From positions 821,150-885,149 of the forward strand of contig NC_011675.1 of NCBI RefSeq assembly GCF_000150955.2: a DNA stretch of 64,000 nucleotides. The letters run 5' to 3'. How positions within the stretch are numbered: position 1 is the first letter of the stretch; every line of letters begins with the position of its first letter. The notes beneath the pieces were generated by a model. The model saw only the letters and a program-made list of their open reading frames with translations. It was not told the DNA's origin and did not search any database. A program made the translations under genes and the position numbers. The stretch comes from Phaeodactylum tricornutum CCAP 1055/1. Taxonomy: Eukaryota > Bacillariophyta > Bacillariophyceae > Surirellales > Neidiaceae. Shown here piece by piece: positions 41,538 through 50,179 of the stretch.

Positions 41538-41987
41538 ATGATCCGACTCCTTCTTCTTTGCTATTTCGTGCAAGCTTGGAGCTACGCTTTCACAGGGAAA
41601 AATCCGATTTCGACGAGAGCTGGCTCCGCTCTCGGCAATGTTGCCAGACCATCCTTGGCCCTAAATTTGGAACTGGATCAGCAGGTCTTGCAAGGGATTG
41701 GGATTGGCGTGGCCGGATTGGCGGCCGGGGTCGGTCTCGTAGCCTTTACGGAAGCACAAGGTGAGCGTGCGAAGGAACGAGGAGGGGGTTTGTCCGAGGG
41801 TATGAGCACTCGAATTACTGGAGGACTTTTGGAAGATGTTGAGGTGTCTTCGGTAGAAGATCTAGGCTCATTAACGAGCCAGCTAGAAAAAGCACTGAGA
41901 GAATCAGGAGGAGCAAAAGATGAAGTGTTCGAAATGACAGAAGAGGAAAAGAAACGTATCCAAGATGAAGCCGACGATGGATGGTAA
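41538..41987 (+). CDS. Small plastid-targeted membrane protein of unknown function
   Basis: The ATG at 41538 gives 149 aa. The N-terminus is a clear signal peptide (IRLLLLCYFVQAW) followed by SYAFTGKNPISTRAGSAL, with Phe at the expected +1 position of the diatom ASAFAP motif and a Ser/Arg-rich transit-like stretch. The mature protein has one Gly/Ala-rich membrane segment (VLQGIGIGVAGLAAGVGLVAF, about 52-72) and then a charged, acidic C-terminal half (SLTSQLEKALRES; EMTEEEKKRIQDEADDGW) predicted helical. It is probably a thylakoid or envelope protein with a stromal or lumenal helix. I do not recognise a family. Confidence 0.7.
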   Translation: MIRLLLLCYFVQAWSYAFTGKNPISTRAGSALGNVARPSLALNLELDQQVLQGIGIGVAGLAAGVGLVAFTEAQGERAKERGGGLSEGMSTRITGGLLEDVEVSSVEDLGSLTSQLEKALRESGGAKDEVFEMTEEEKKRIQDEADDGW

Positions 41988-42825
41988 GGTGTCGGCACTA
42001 TTCATCGTATTAACCACCTGGCATTCTTTTTGAGTGTACACACCATTTAAAAATCGTATAATGTAAGCCATAAATTCTGCGATTATAAACTAACAGTAAG
42101 CTTTTTCGCGGTTGTCACCCGCTAGCGCTACATTGCAATATGTTACCGTCAACGACTTGTGATTGAACAACTTCTCGAAGTTGTTACTAACTGACTGTAA
42201 GATCTATCAATCTGAACACACAGCTCATCAATTATTACTGACATGAGTTCGTTTACTGCATCCAAAGCTTTGATGATTCATTGAATGGTCTCGTGCCGCA
42301 GCTATGGCTAATCACATTCGTACTCAAAATTGCAATTTAGATCGTTAGCGCCTCTAGAGCAATTCACAGTACGCAATAGTATTTGCACAACATCACGGAG
42401 GTTACAGCTACGATCATAGCAGAGCTCTCTGATATGAAATAGGCACGAAATAAGTAGACAGTCGTTGCTGGAGTACCATCGTAACCGTGTGCTAACTGTA
42501 AATCAACGAGCAACATATTTACGGACTTAGAAACTAACCCGGACATACATCTGTGGGAAGGCTTTTGCGGATACGCAGCGAAGTGAGGTGGGTGGGTGGT
42601 CTAGAGGGACTGTGCGGTCAATTCGTTCACAGCAAAAGCGATGTAAAATGCATTGTTGACGATTAATTGTACATCGCCACATTGAAAATGCTGCGGCATG
42701 GTCAAAGGAGAAGTACATACTTGCTGAAATAAAAGGTTAACTTTGACTTGGATTCAGATACAGATTGCCAAAGCGATAGACGACCTTGTCTTCCAGATTT
42801 TTGATTACGGAGCGAGCGAGTAGCG
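41988..42825. other. Intergenic region of about 0.84 kb
   Basis: No gene recognised; the open frames on the minus strand look random. Confidence 0.5.
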
Positions 42826-43305
42826 ATGGACGCTGCTTCTATAAACGCCAAGATGGCCAAGTTTGTCCCGGAACTCGTATCGGCATATGCGTTGTACCCA
42901 ATGAAACGAGTTCGGTGGCTGGATCCTAAGGAGATTGGACCCAGGGGGGAGCCGTGTTTTATAGCTACGTCTACCAATGCTGGAGTAAAGCCGAACTATG
43001 TGTATGGGAGGGGACCATGCGGTACCGGCTACTACAGCTTGATGACTAGAGTTCCGTATGTTAATATATACTCCAGGTTGCAAAATCAGCCTCCGGTGAG
43101 ATGCTGCGCTTTGTCAAAGGAAGCAAGAAATGAGATGGATGAGTTTGATGATGTAAGGCGCATTGTGTATAATCGAAGTGTTTCGACGAGGCCGGACGAT
43201 GTCGTTGCCGCGGGCGATGCCATTGCCAAAGCGCGCGGTGACGCACAGGAAGGGTTCCGATTGGGACAGCTTTCTCAGTTGGTAGGAACACCCAGTGCAT
43301 TTTGA
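42826..43305 (+). CDS. Hypothetical protein of 159 aa
   Basis: I do not recognise the family. The composition is protein-like throughout, and the middle is dense in Pro, Gly, Trp and Tyr in a way that suggests a conserved fold: RVRWLDPKEIGPRGEPCFI, then NAGVKPNYVYGRGPCGTGYYSL and RVPYVNIYSRL. The C-terminus is helical and Ala/Asp-rich. There is no signal peptide or membrane segment. A stretch of about 90 nt before the ATG has no other start. It could be a small diatom- or stramenopile-specific protein. Confidence 0.6.
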   Translation: MDAASINAKMAKFVPELVSAYALYPMKRVRWLDPKEIGPRGEPCFIATSTNAGVKPNYVYGRGPCGTGYYSLMTRVPYVNIYSRLQNQPPVRCCALSKEARNEMDEFDDVRRIVYNRSVSTRPDDVVAAGDAIAKARGDAQEGFRLGQLSQLVGTPSAF

Positions 43306-44090
43306 GTCAACTCTCGTTTAGGCAATGGATCCCACCTCGGTGATTGAATGTGTTTGGAGACATCTTCAAAAGATTTTCCACGACGACATCATTCCCTCTT
43401 CATTCCGGAAGTATTTGTTGGGAGAAATGTTAGCGCGCATGAGGGGCCTCGTAGGTCCATTTGTTGATATCGTAAGAAAATACTTTACTTTTTTGTGAGG
43501 TAAATTGTGAAGCTTGCTTTGGAGCTATTACAGTCCAGAGCACTCAACTAGAATAACTCTTTGTGAGTTCATAGTTTCACCGGCTTCGGTGAAGGTAGTC
43601 CTGTTGGGGGGAGAGGCATTGGCACAGTACATGACCGTTTTGTGGTGTGAGGCATTTTGGAAGAAGTAACCTGTTTCCGACTTCCGGACGGCAAACTGAC
43701 AGAGAACGTTTAGTATGAGTACATCATGACATGAATCCAAGAGTGAATGTAAGCAAGTCTGCAATGTTTTATTTCCGGGTCTTTTCGATATTATTTAACA
43801 TAATCAAATGACTATTCAAAACCGCTACGGTGTTGGTATGGTTTCAATACATCTGACATTGGACAGCGCAACAAGTCAAAGTACATCTCGCATACGTCGA
43901 CAGCACCCAAAGCCAGACAGGCCTGACGACATGAAAAGGGTGTTTCAATATAGATTGTAAGGGGTCTCGGCCAACGTAAAAAAAAAGCAAAAAGCGAGAA
44001 TTTTCGTAGCAGCGGAAGGAACATCCCCTTACTTGGCAACAACGGCCCAACCAAGAGCGGCCGAAAACGCCCTTGACCTTTGATTGGAAA
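43306..44090. other. Intergenic region of about 0.79 kb
   Basis: Probable promoter and 5' UTR of the HSF gene. I did not find a clear array of nGAAn heat-shock elements by eye. Confidence 0.45.
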
Positions 44091-45746
44091 ATGAATGCGT
44101 CTTCCAATCAAACACTCGCACCGAAAAGTGTTGTGACTAACACTGAGTCTAATCAAGCGATGCTGATCCAGCCTGCAAATACCGGAGGATCAACGACTTC
44201 GAACGAGAAAGGCCCGCTTGTTGCCGATCTCGATATTGCTATAGGACGCAACGCTATGCCTGATTTTCTTGGACAGGATTTTCAGGACCGCAATGGACAG
44301 CACCATCCGATTGCGGAGTTCCTTTATCAACTGACTAAAATGCTGACGGATGAAAACTCAGAAATTATCGAATGGTCGGACGGGAGGATCAAGGTTCACT
44401 ATCCTGAACGACTGGAAGGTGAGGTCTTGCAGAAGTACTTTCGCCACTCCAAATTTGCATCTTTTCAGCGCCAGCTGAACTACTTTGGCTTCCGCAAAAT
44501 CGCGGGGAAAGGGAAGATGTCCCCATGCTCCTACGTCAATGAAGCAGCGACGTCCGATATCCGTAGTCTACTTCTTATTAAACGAAAAACCAATGGTTCC
44601 GCTGCTCGAAAAGCTGCGATGCAACAACATTCCCTTGGGTTGCCCGCCTACGACCCGAACTCTACAGCTTCAAGCGGAATGAACTTTCCCGGTCTCTCAA
44701 TGGCCACTGGTAGTTCACATCAGCAGATGTCCCTTCTCAATGGACAGCAGTCCATTGCTAACGCCATGGCTTTGCTCTCGGAAAACGCCCTTCGAGCTGG
44801 CCTTGGTCAATATCAGATGTTGCAACAACAGCAACAGCAGTCAGGAGATAGCTTGGGGAATCACCAGCTTAATCTTTTTGCCCTTCAGCAGCAACAACAA
44901 CAACAACAACAAAGATCCCAGCATCAATTTTTAAGTCTCCAACAGGCACAGCAAGAGCTTCAGCAGCAGCAACAAACATCGAGTTCAAACCAGCGCCTTC
45001 AAGAGCAAAATCAACTTGGGAGCAACCCCCAGTTTGGACAGCATGCTCTCCAACATTTATCGATAGCTCAAGGTCAGCAACACAATGGGTCACAGGTAAC
45101 CAGTAACAACGCTTCGCAGAACATCCCCTCGCTTGAGCAGCTACGTGCCCAACTGGCAGCGAGCTTAGCTAGCCAGCATGGGTCCTTTAATGCCAGTCTG
45201 CTGAACTCTGGTCTGAATATTGCGAACAACCCTGTAGTTGCGGGAGTCAAACTAAATGCATCGCATCAAACTACTAGTGCGAACCCTGCTTCAGCAGCTC
45301 TCAAAGCTTTAACCGCTCAGACTCCTGCTATGCCTGCGACCGCAGCAATGGATGCGGCATCAGCCACTGCTCAGACCAACAGCAATCTGTTTGATTCTGC
45401 AGCCAATCTGAAATCCTTACTGGGTGAACACAGCTCTAACCAGGATGCTCGTCCTAGTGTACCAACGAACTCAACCCCACACGTTTCCAGTGCCTTGTTG
45501 AACCGACTGCCCTCATCAAGTACCATCTTTCCAGAGCTGAGCACGGCCAGTTTTGGGAACCTTCTGGCCAGCTCGAACCGATTGAACTCATTGCTGAGCT
45601 TGAACAGCTTTTTGGGATCTAGAGAACCATCGTTGGCAGATTTTGCGGCTGCCAACAATATGAGCGCTCATCAACTGGCGGCCAATGCCGCAAACGGCAT
45701 GTCTCATTTTGCTTCAGATGCTTCCAAATTTCGAAGCAACCATTAG
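44091..45746 (+). CDS. Heat-shock-factor-type transcription factor (intronless)
   Basis: The start is the ATG at 44091 (551 aa). The HSF DNA-binding domain lies at about 70-168: [21 protein letters not shown], then [22 protein letters not shown] (the recognition helix with flanking wing) and [11 protein letters not shown]...SLLLIKRK. The C-terminal two thirds are Gln-, Ser-, Asn- and Leu-rich, including a run of nine Gln, typical of activation regions. I cannot make out the hydrophobic-repeat oligomerisation domain of animal HSFs. Diatoms have greatly expanded HSF families, and this one is closely related to the HSF gene at 47406-49098. Confidence 0.92.
   Translation: MNASSNQTLAPKSVVTNTESNQAMLIQPANTGGSTTSNEKGPLVADLDIAIGRNAMPDFLGQDFQDRNGQHHPIAEFLYQLTKMLTDENSEIIEWSDGRIKVHYPERLEGEVLQKYFRHSKFASFQRQLNYFGFRKIAGKGKMSPCSYVNEAATSDIRSLLLIKRKTNGSAARKAAMQQHSLGLPAYDPNSTASSGMNFPGLSMATGSSHQQMSLLNGQQSIANAMALLSENALRAGLGQYQMLQQQQQQSGDSLGNHQLNLFALQQQQQQQQQRSQHQFLSLQQAQQELQQQQQTSSSNQRLQEQNQLGSNPQFGQHALQHLSIAQGQQHNGSQVTSNNASQNIPSLEQLRAQLAASLASQHGSFNASLLNSGLNIANNPVVAGVKLNASHQTTSANPASAALKALTAQTPAMPATAAMDAASATAQTNSNLFDSAANLKSLLGEHSSNQDARPSVPTNSTPHVSSALLNRLPSSSTIFPELSTASFGNLLASSNRLNSLLSLNSFLGSREPSLADFAAANNMSAHQLAANAANGMSHFASDASKFRSNH
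44886..44912 (+). repeat. CAG/CAA trinucleotide tract encoding nine Gln
   Basis: Two CAG and seven CAA codons in a row within the HSF activation region. Other shorter Gln tracts lie nearby (about 44823-44840 and 44955-44980). Confidence 0.9.
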
Positions 45747-46012
45747 GTTTCTGTATTGTTGCTCATAGATGGGGTTGATAAACTACTCTTTATTTGAGAT
45801 GAATGTATAATAAAAGAATAGACAGAACGTCTTTTCTCGACAATACCAATGGATTTCATGACCTATTCTCCACTTCGGTAGTGGAGAGCTAATTCTAAAA
45901 GGAATAAAACGGCTCGTCTGTCTGCGCACTCGACAGCGAACCTAAAATAAGCCGCCAGCCTCTATTCGGTATATCTCACACCCCATATTTCACTTTCTGC
46001 GATCTCTTCATA

Positions 46013-47266
46013 ATGGCCGAGGCAGCATCAATAGGAGATGCTTTACAGATTCTCGGTGACCCGTCGGGGAGGCAAGACTCTGACTACTGGAACGCTTGGT
46101 TCAAGGCGGTTTGCCTGAATCCCGAACATCGAGTATTCGAGTGGTACTGCAGTACCAATGAGGTCATCCGAGTGTTGTCCAACTACATTGGAGATGCTAA
46201 CATCCTTTCAGACAGACACAGGATAATGCATCCAGGATCGGGAACGTCGCTGCTTCCAGTAAGACTGTCGCAGATCTACCCGTATCGAAATGTGGTAGTG
46301 GACGTATCCGAAGTCGCGATCGACGAGATGAAACAACTCCACCGGATGCAATTCGAAGGTGTTAACCAAGGAACAAAGGCAGCTTCAGTCGAGTACCGTG
46401 TCGCCAATCTTCTAGAGCCGGCACTCGATTTCGAGGCAAACTCCTTTCATTTTTGGATCGATAAAGGTTTCGTCGATGCTGTTTTTTCAAAGGAAGGAAA
46501 AGAAGTGAACCGCTCACAAGAAGATCATCTTTTTCTTGAAATAAATCGTGTTCTTACGTCGGAAGGCGGAACTGCGCTTATTGTTTCTCTGGCGGAAGAT
46601 CACTCTCTTCAATTAATTGTCAACAATTGGCTGCGGGAGTGTATCGCTTGGAAAGACCGTCTTGATGTTTGGGAGCTCACGCCTGTGAGTGGAGATATGC
46701 CACCGTTCTGCTTCGTGCTGGCGAAAGCCTCTGGCAATGCCGCAAAAAATGGAAGACGCGTAAATTTTCATTACATACACAGTAAAAGCCCCGAAGAGAT
46801 ATATGTGAACAATGCGGAAGAAGGTATTGCGAAAATCGGTTTTCATATTTCACAGTCCAGAGCGGCATTTGCGCAACGCTTGAGTTCTCCCAACAAGCCA
46901 AAGATATCAATTCGAAGGATTTTGGCAATCCTGGAAATTAAGCCGTACGACGCCGATATGGATTTAAAAGTGTTGGCGAACGTCATACAATCTACAGTTT
47001 GGAAAATGGCAGACAAACTAACAATCCTGCCGCAGTGGTATCCCTTTCCAGGTGGAGATCTGCAGAAGATTGTTCCCGTTGCTTACGGCATTTCCAAACT
47101 CCAACTCAAGTGCATTATTCCTGAGGACGATATCGACAAACTTGTTGAAGCAATCAATGAGTGGGAAGGGAATGATCAGTTTAGCGATGGTGTGCAATCG
47201 GTGGACGTGGACTGGGCCAATACAGTGCCTGTTGGCGACGCAATTGAGATTTTACGCAATCGATAG
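46013..47266 (+). CDS. Fusion: eEF1A-methyltransferase-like domain + eEF1B exchange-factor domain
   Basis: A single exon of 417 aa with two eEF1A-related parts. Residues about 25-240 resemble a METTL13-type class I methyltransferase: WYCSTNEVIRVL, motif I region IMHPGSGTSLLPVRL, NVVVDVSEVAIDEM (motif II), and FWIDKGFVDAVF. Human METTL13 methylates eEF1A. Residues about 303-404 are the eEF1B-beta GEF domain: ILAILEIKPYDADMDLKVLA, KIVPVAYGISKLQLKCII and VQSVDVDWANTV. In yeast the second-to-last residue, Lys205, displaces Mg2+ during exchange. Here the equivalent is Thr404, and a 12-residue tail follows. So both halves point to eEF1A, but exchange activity is doubtful. The role is inferred; it could be a scaffold or a regulator of eEF1A modification. 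Confidence 0.85.
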   Translation: MAEAASIGDALQILGDPSGRQDSDYWNAWFKAVCLNPEHRVFEWYCSTNEVIRVLSNYIGDANILSDRHRIMHPGSGTSLLPVRLSQIYPYRNVVVDVSEVAIDEMKQLHRMQFEGVNQGTKAASVEYRVANLLEPALDFEANSFHFWIDKGFVDAVFSKEGKEVNRSQEDHLFLEINRVLTSEGGTALIVSLAEDHSLQLIVNNWLRECIAWKDRLDVWELTPVSGDMPPFCFVLAKASGNAAKNGRRVNFHYIHSKSPEEIYVNNAEEGIAKIGFHISQSRAAFAQRLSSPNKPKISIRRILAILEIKPYDADMDLKVLANVIQSTVWKMADKLTILPQWYPFPGGDLQKIVPVAYGISKLQLKCIIPEDDIDKLVEAINEWEGNDQFSDGVQSVDVDWANTVPVGDAIEILRNR

Positions 47267-47405
47267 GGTATGACAATGCACAGACAGAACATTGCTTTGC
47301 ATAATAGCTTTTGGCCGCAGGAATGAAGCAAATGAAGGTTTATTACAAGGGGTAATGGGATTTAGAGAAATATGGTAATACAGGCATTGAGAGAAGTGGC
47401 AAAGT

Positions 47406-49098
47406 CTATTTTGACGCAGATTCTCCCTGTTCGTCAGCACTGTTCCCTGTAGCGACTGACGAAGAACTCGGATGTACTTCAGGATTGGGAAAGTCAACGA
47501 AGCTTAATCCGTAAGAGTTTGTATCCGTACTTGGCTGCAAATCCTCATCAATCCCAGGTATCATCGCTAGATCGACCAATGAAGAATTGCGACTCAAGAA
47601 GCAGACGTAGTTGTTATGTGATCCGCTAGGAGAAGTAGTCCGAGATCGTAGTTGCTCCAAGGGCGTAGGCTCTGCCTCAACCTCCACGTCATTGGATTGG
47701 CCTCCGGTCAAAGTATTCTGATAATTACTAGCGAGCTGTGATAGACTGTCTACTGTGGATTCAGGAAAAGTAAATGATGAATGGTTCAAGGCAGCCGAGG
47801 CTAAATCAGATTGGCTGGAGGAGGCAGAAGCGGATGTCATCGCTTCTGCCTTGGAGTTAGTCGAAAGAGCTTGCCTTGGAACACTTTTGCCACATGACGC
47901 TGCAGTATACCCGTGTCGAATTCCACGGCCCACCGCGGTTTGTGCCAAAGCTTGATGTGATGACCCGGGCTTGATATTGGATTGAGAAAGGACGGAAGGT
48001 CTGAGCTTTGCCGTGTCTGGCAGCAAACCAGCTGGTGCGGATGACGCTCCCTTTGATCGATATAGAATACCAGCTAGTACTGGATTGACTAAAGGTGGGT
48101 CATTCGAGGTCGGTTGGATTTTTGGCGACTTGCTGGTAGGGGCATCCCGTTTCTTCCCACTCAGCTTGTCTTTATCTTTTAGCGAAATCGACGCTGTTGT
48201 TTTGCGCTGTAACAAGGGAAAAGGATCGATGTATGTAAGACGGCGTTGCCATGGTCCTTATCGCTCTTTGGTATTCTCTCGCAAATCTTACCTTGATTAG
48301 CAACAGGCTTCCAATGTCCCCTTTGGAATCCTCGTTGACGTACGAACACGGAGCCATCTTGCCTTTGCCCGCCAATTTACGAAAACCAAAATAATTGAGC
48401 TGTCTTTGAAAAGATGCGAACTTGGAATGCCGAAAGTACTTATGTAATACTTGCGCTTCCAGTTTGTGAGGACTGTGTACTTCAATCTTGCCTGTACATC
48501 ACCAAGTCAAAAAAGTTCGAAACCGGGTCAGCAACCTCCTGATTTCTGTTTGAACGTCGCTCTAGGTACGTGATGCTAAGATAGCATGCCGAAACACTGC
48601 CAACTTACCATTTGTCCATTCAATAATATCTCGGTTGTTATCCGTCAGCATCTTTGTTAGCTGATAGAGGAACTCTGGTATCGAGTTGTTCCCTGGAGTC
48701 CCTGGTATTGGTACATTGCCTGCAGCGGTAGACAACATCGGTACCTGTGCTGAAGGTAGCATCAAGGGATTCAAAATCGAAAGTTGATGCCCTGCCGGCA
48801 TTGGTTGCGTGGTGGCCGGCGAGATAACGGAGCTAGTGCTGCTCAGTCCAGCGGAAGAGTGCGGTATGTATTGTTGCGTGGTTGTATCCGTCGGCTCCGA
48901 AGCCGTCTCTGAAGTCGCGTTCATGGTAAAATCCAACGTGTGTTCGTATGCCGGACTTCCGGTATCAGCAATTGGACTAGTCCCACTAGCAAAGTTCGTG
49001 GCGAAAAAGCTATCGAGCGACGAAGTGGAAGATACGGCAACCGGTTTTAGACTGCTTTGACCCGTTCCCTCTGATGCAGTCGTAGAGTTCGCCTCCAT
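47406..49098 (-). CDS. Heat-shock-factor-type transcription factor, three exons
   Basis: Exons 49098-48609, 48491-48292 and 48206-47406 (introns 117 and 85 nt, GTAAGT and GTAAGA donors, phases agree) give 496 aa. Splicing rebuilds the DNA-binding domain: [20 protein letters not shown] (end of exon 1), then [19 protein letters not shown] and [11 protein letters not shown] in exon 2, and [11 protein letters not shown] across intron 2. This is nearly identical to the intronless HSF at 44091 over the domain, while the flanks differ. The C-terminus is Ser-rich and has an acidic end. It is convergent with the methyltransferase/eEF1B fusion gene, 139 bp apart. Confidence 0.9.
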
Positions 49099-49554
49099 GC
49101 TACGAAACTATCGTGGGAACGGTGCTGTCTTCCAGTTTGAGAGTCACACCGAGTCTCAGTCAAAATGTGAGGATGAAGATACAATAAAGGATTCCTAGCA
49201 GGGATCTGGTAGCTTTTGTTGACTGTGATTAAATAGAGAAGTCGGTCGTCTCGCAGTCAGTGACTCCGGTGCTGAGCGGATCGTGAGGATAGGGAGGAGC
49301 CAACGTCGGAACCTTCCTGGATGACTGTCGCTCTCGATCCTGATATTCTCACTTCGTCCTGACTCTGATTCACTTTTTCCAACACATCAAAACACGCGGT
49401 CTACTGGGTTTCCTCGTCTATACTAGCGTACAATCGTTTCGTGTGTGACCCCCATCGCAGAATCCCGGTCTGGCTCATCAAGATGATGCAGATTGCAGCT
49501 GAGCTGTCAATTTAGTTAAGGATTCATTACGTGGTGCTGACGTGTCGCATTTTG

Positions 49555-49562
49555 TGACGTCA
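49555..49562. promoter_or_regulatory. CRE palindrome TGACGTCA (copy 1)
   Basis: Perfect 8-bp cAMP-response-element palindrome, a bZIP target. TGACGT elements mediate CO2/cAMP control of the Phaeodactylum PtCA1 promoter. A further TGACGT core is at 49538-49543. Confidence 0.55.
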
Positions 49563-49654
49563 TTAGGACAGTGGGGTTTGCTGACTACTTTCCGACTGAC
49601 TTGGCATTTGTTTGGCGCGAATTTGTCGAGTCAATCTGCTTCGTGAAGAAGCAA

Positions 49655-49662
49655 TGACGTCA
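49655..49662. promoter_or_regulatory. CRE palindrome TGACGTCA (copy 2)
   Basis: Second perfect palindrome, exactly 100 bp after the first, and about 520 bp before the GCL start. Confidence 0.55.
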
Positions 49663-50179
49663 TGTATTTCACCTGGACGTCGACCGTAATGGCGCTCGAA
49701 TTTGTACTAGATTCGGGTTCTTTCGGAGGGTTGGGCGCACGCACGGATTCACCGTTGGATGCCCCCGCGTCCAGAAAAACGCCGTTCCCACTTGGGTGCT
49801 CGGGTCTCTTCGGGTGTCGATGGGAAACTGTGCTTTTCCATCACGCATCACCTCCACCCACTGTTTCGTTCTTTTTTATCCCTCGATCTTTTCTGTTCCT
49901 CGGAAGTCAGCTCAACTTTCTGCCTGGGCAGCCAGTTTTTTGCGGCACTCGATTTCAGACTTTCATCGTGAGGGTGAAAATACCAAGAATTGCCATTTCT
50001 TGTGTCACCATCGTCTTTCCAATCCCTTGCTTCGGAATGTCATGCGCAGAAGCCAGTGTATTGTCAGTAGCAACAAGAAAACTACTGGTATAAAGACACT
50101 GCTGCCGCGCTTCCAAGCCTTCTTGTGGTGTCTCGTCTTTTCATCTCGATTTCTTTCGGCTGAAGGACTCGCCATCTTC

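Larger units (their letters stand above)
49099..50179. other. Divergent 1.08-kb regulatory region (HSF / GCL)
   Basis: Separates two divergent genes. It contains several ACGT-core elements between 49529 and 49680, detailed as separate entries. The GCL reading frame is open upstream of its chosen start for about 380 bp. Confidence 0.6.
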
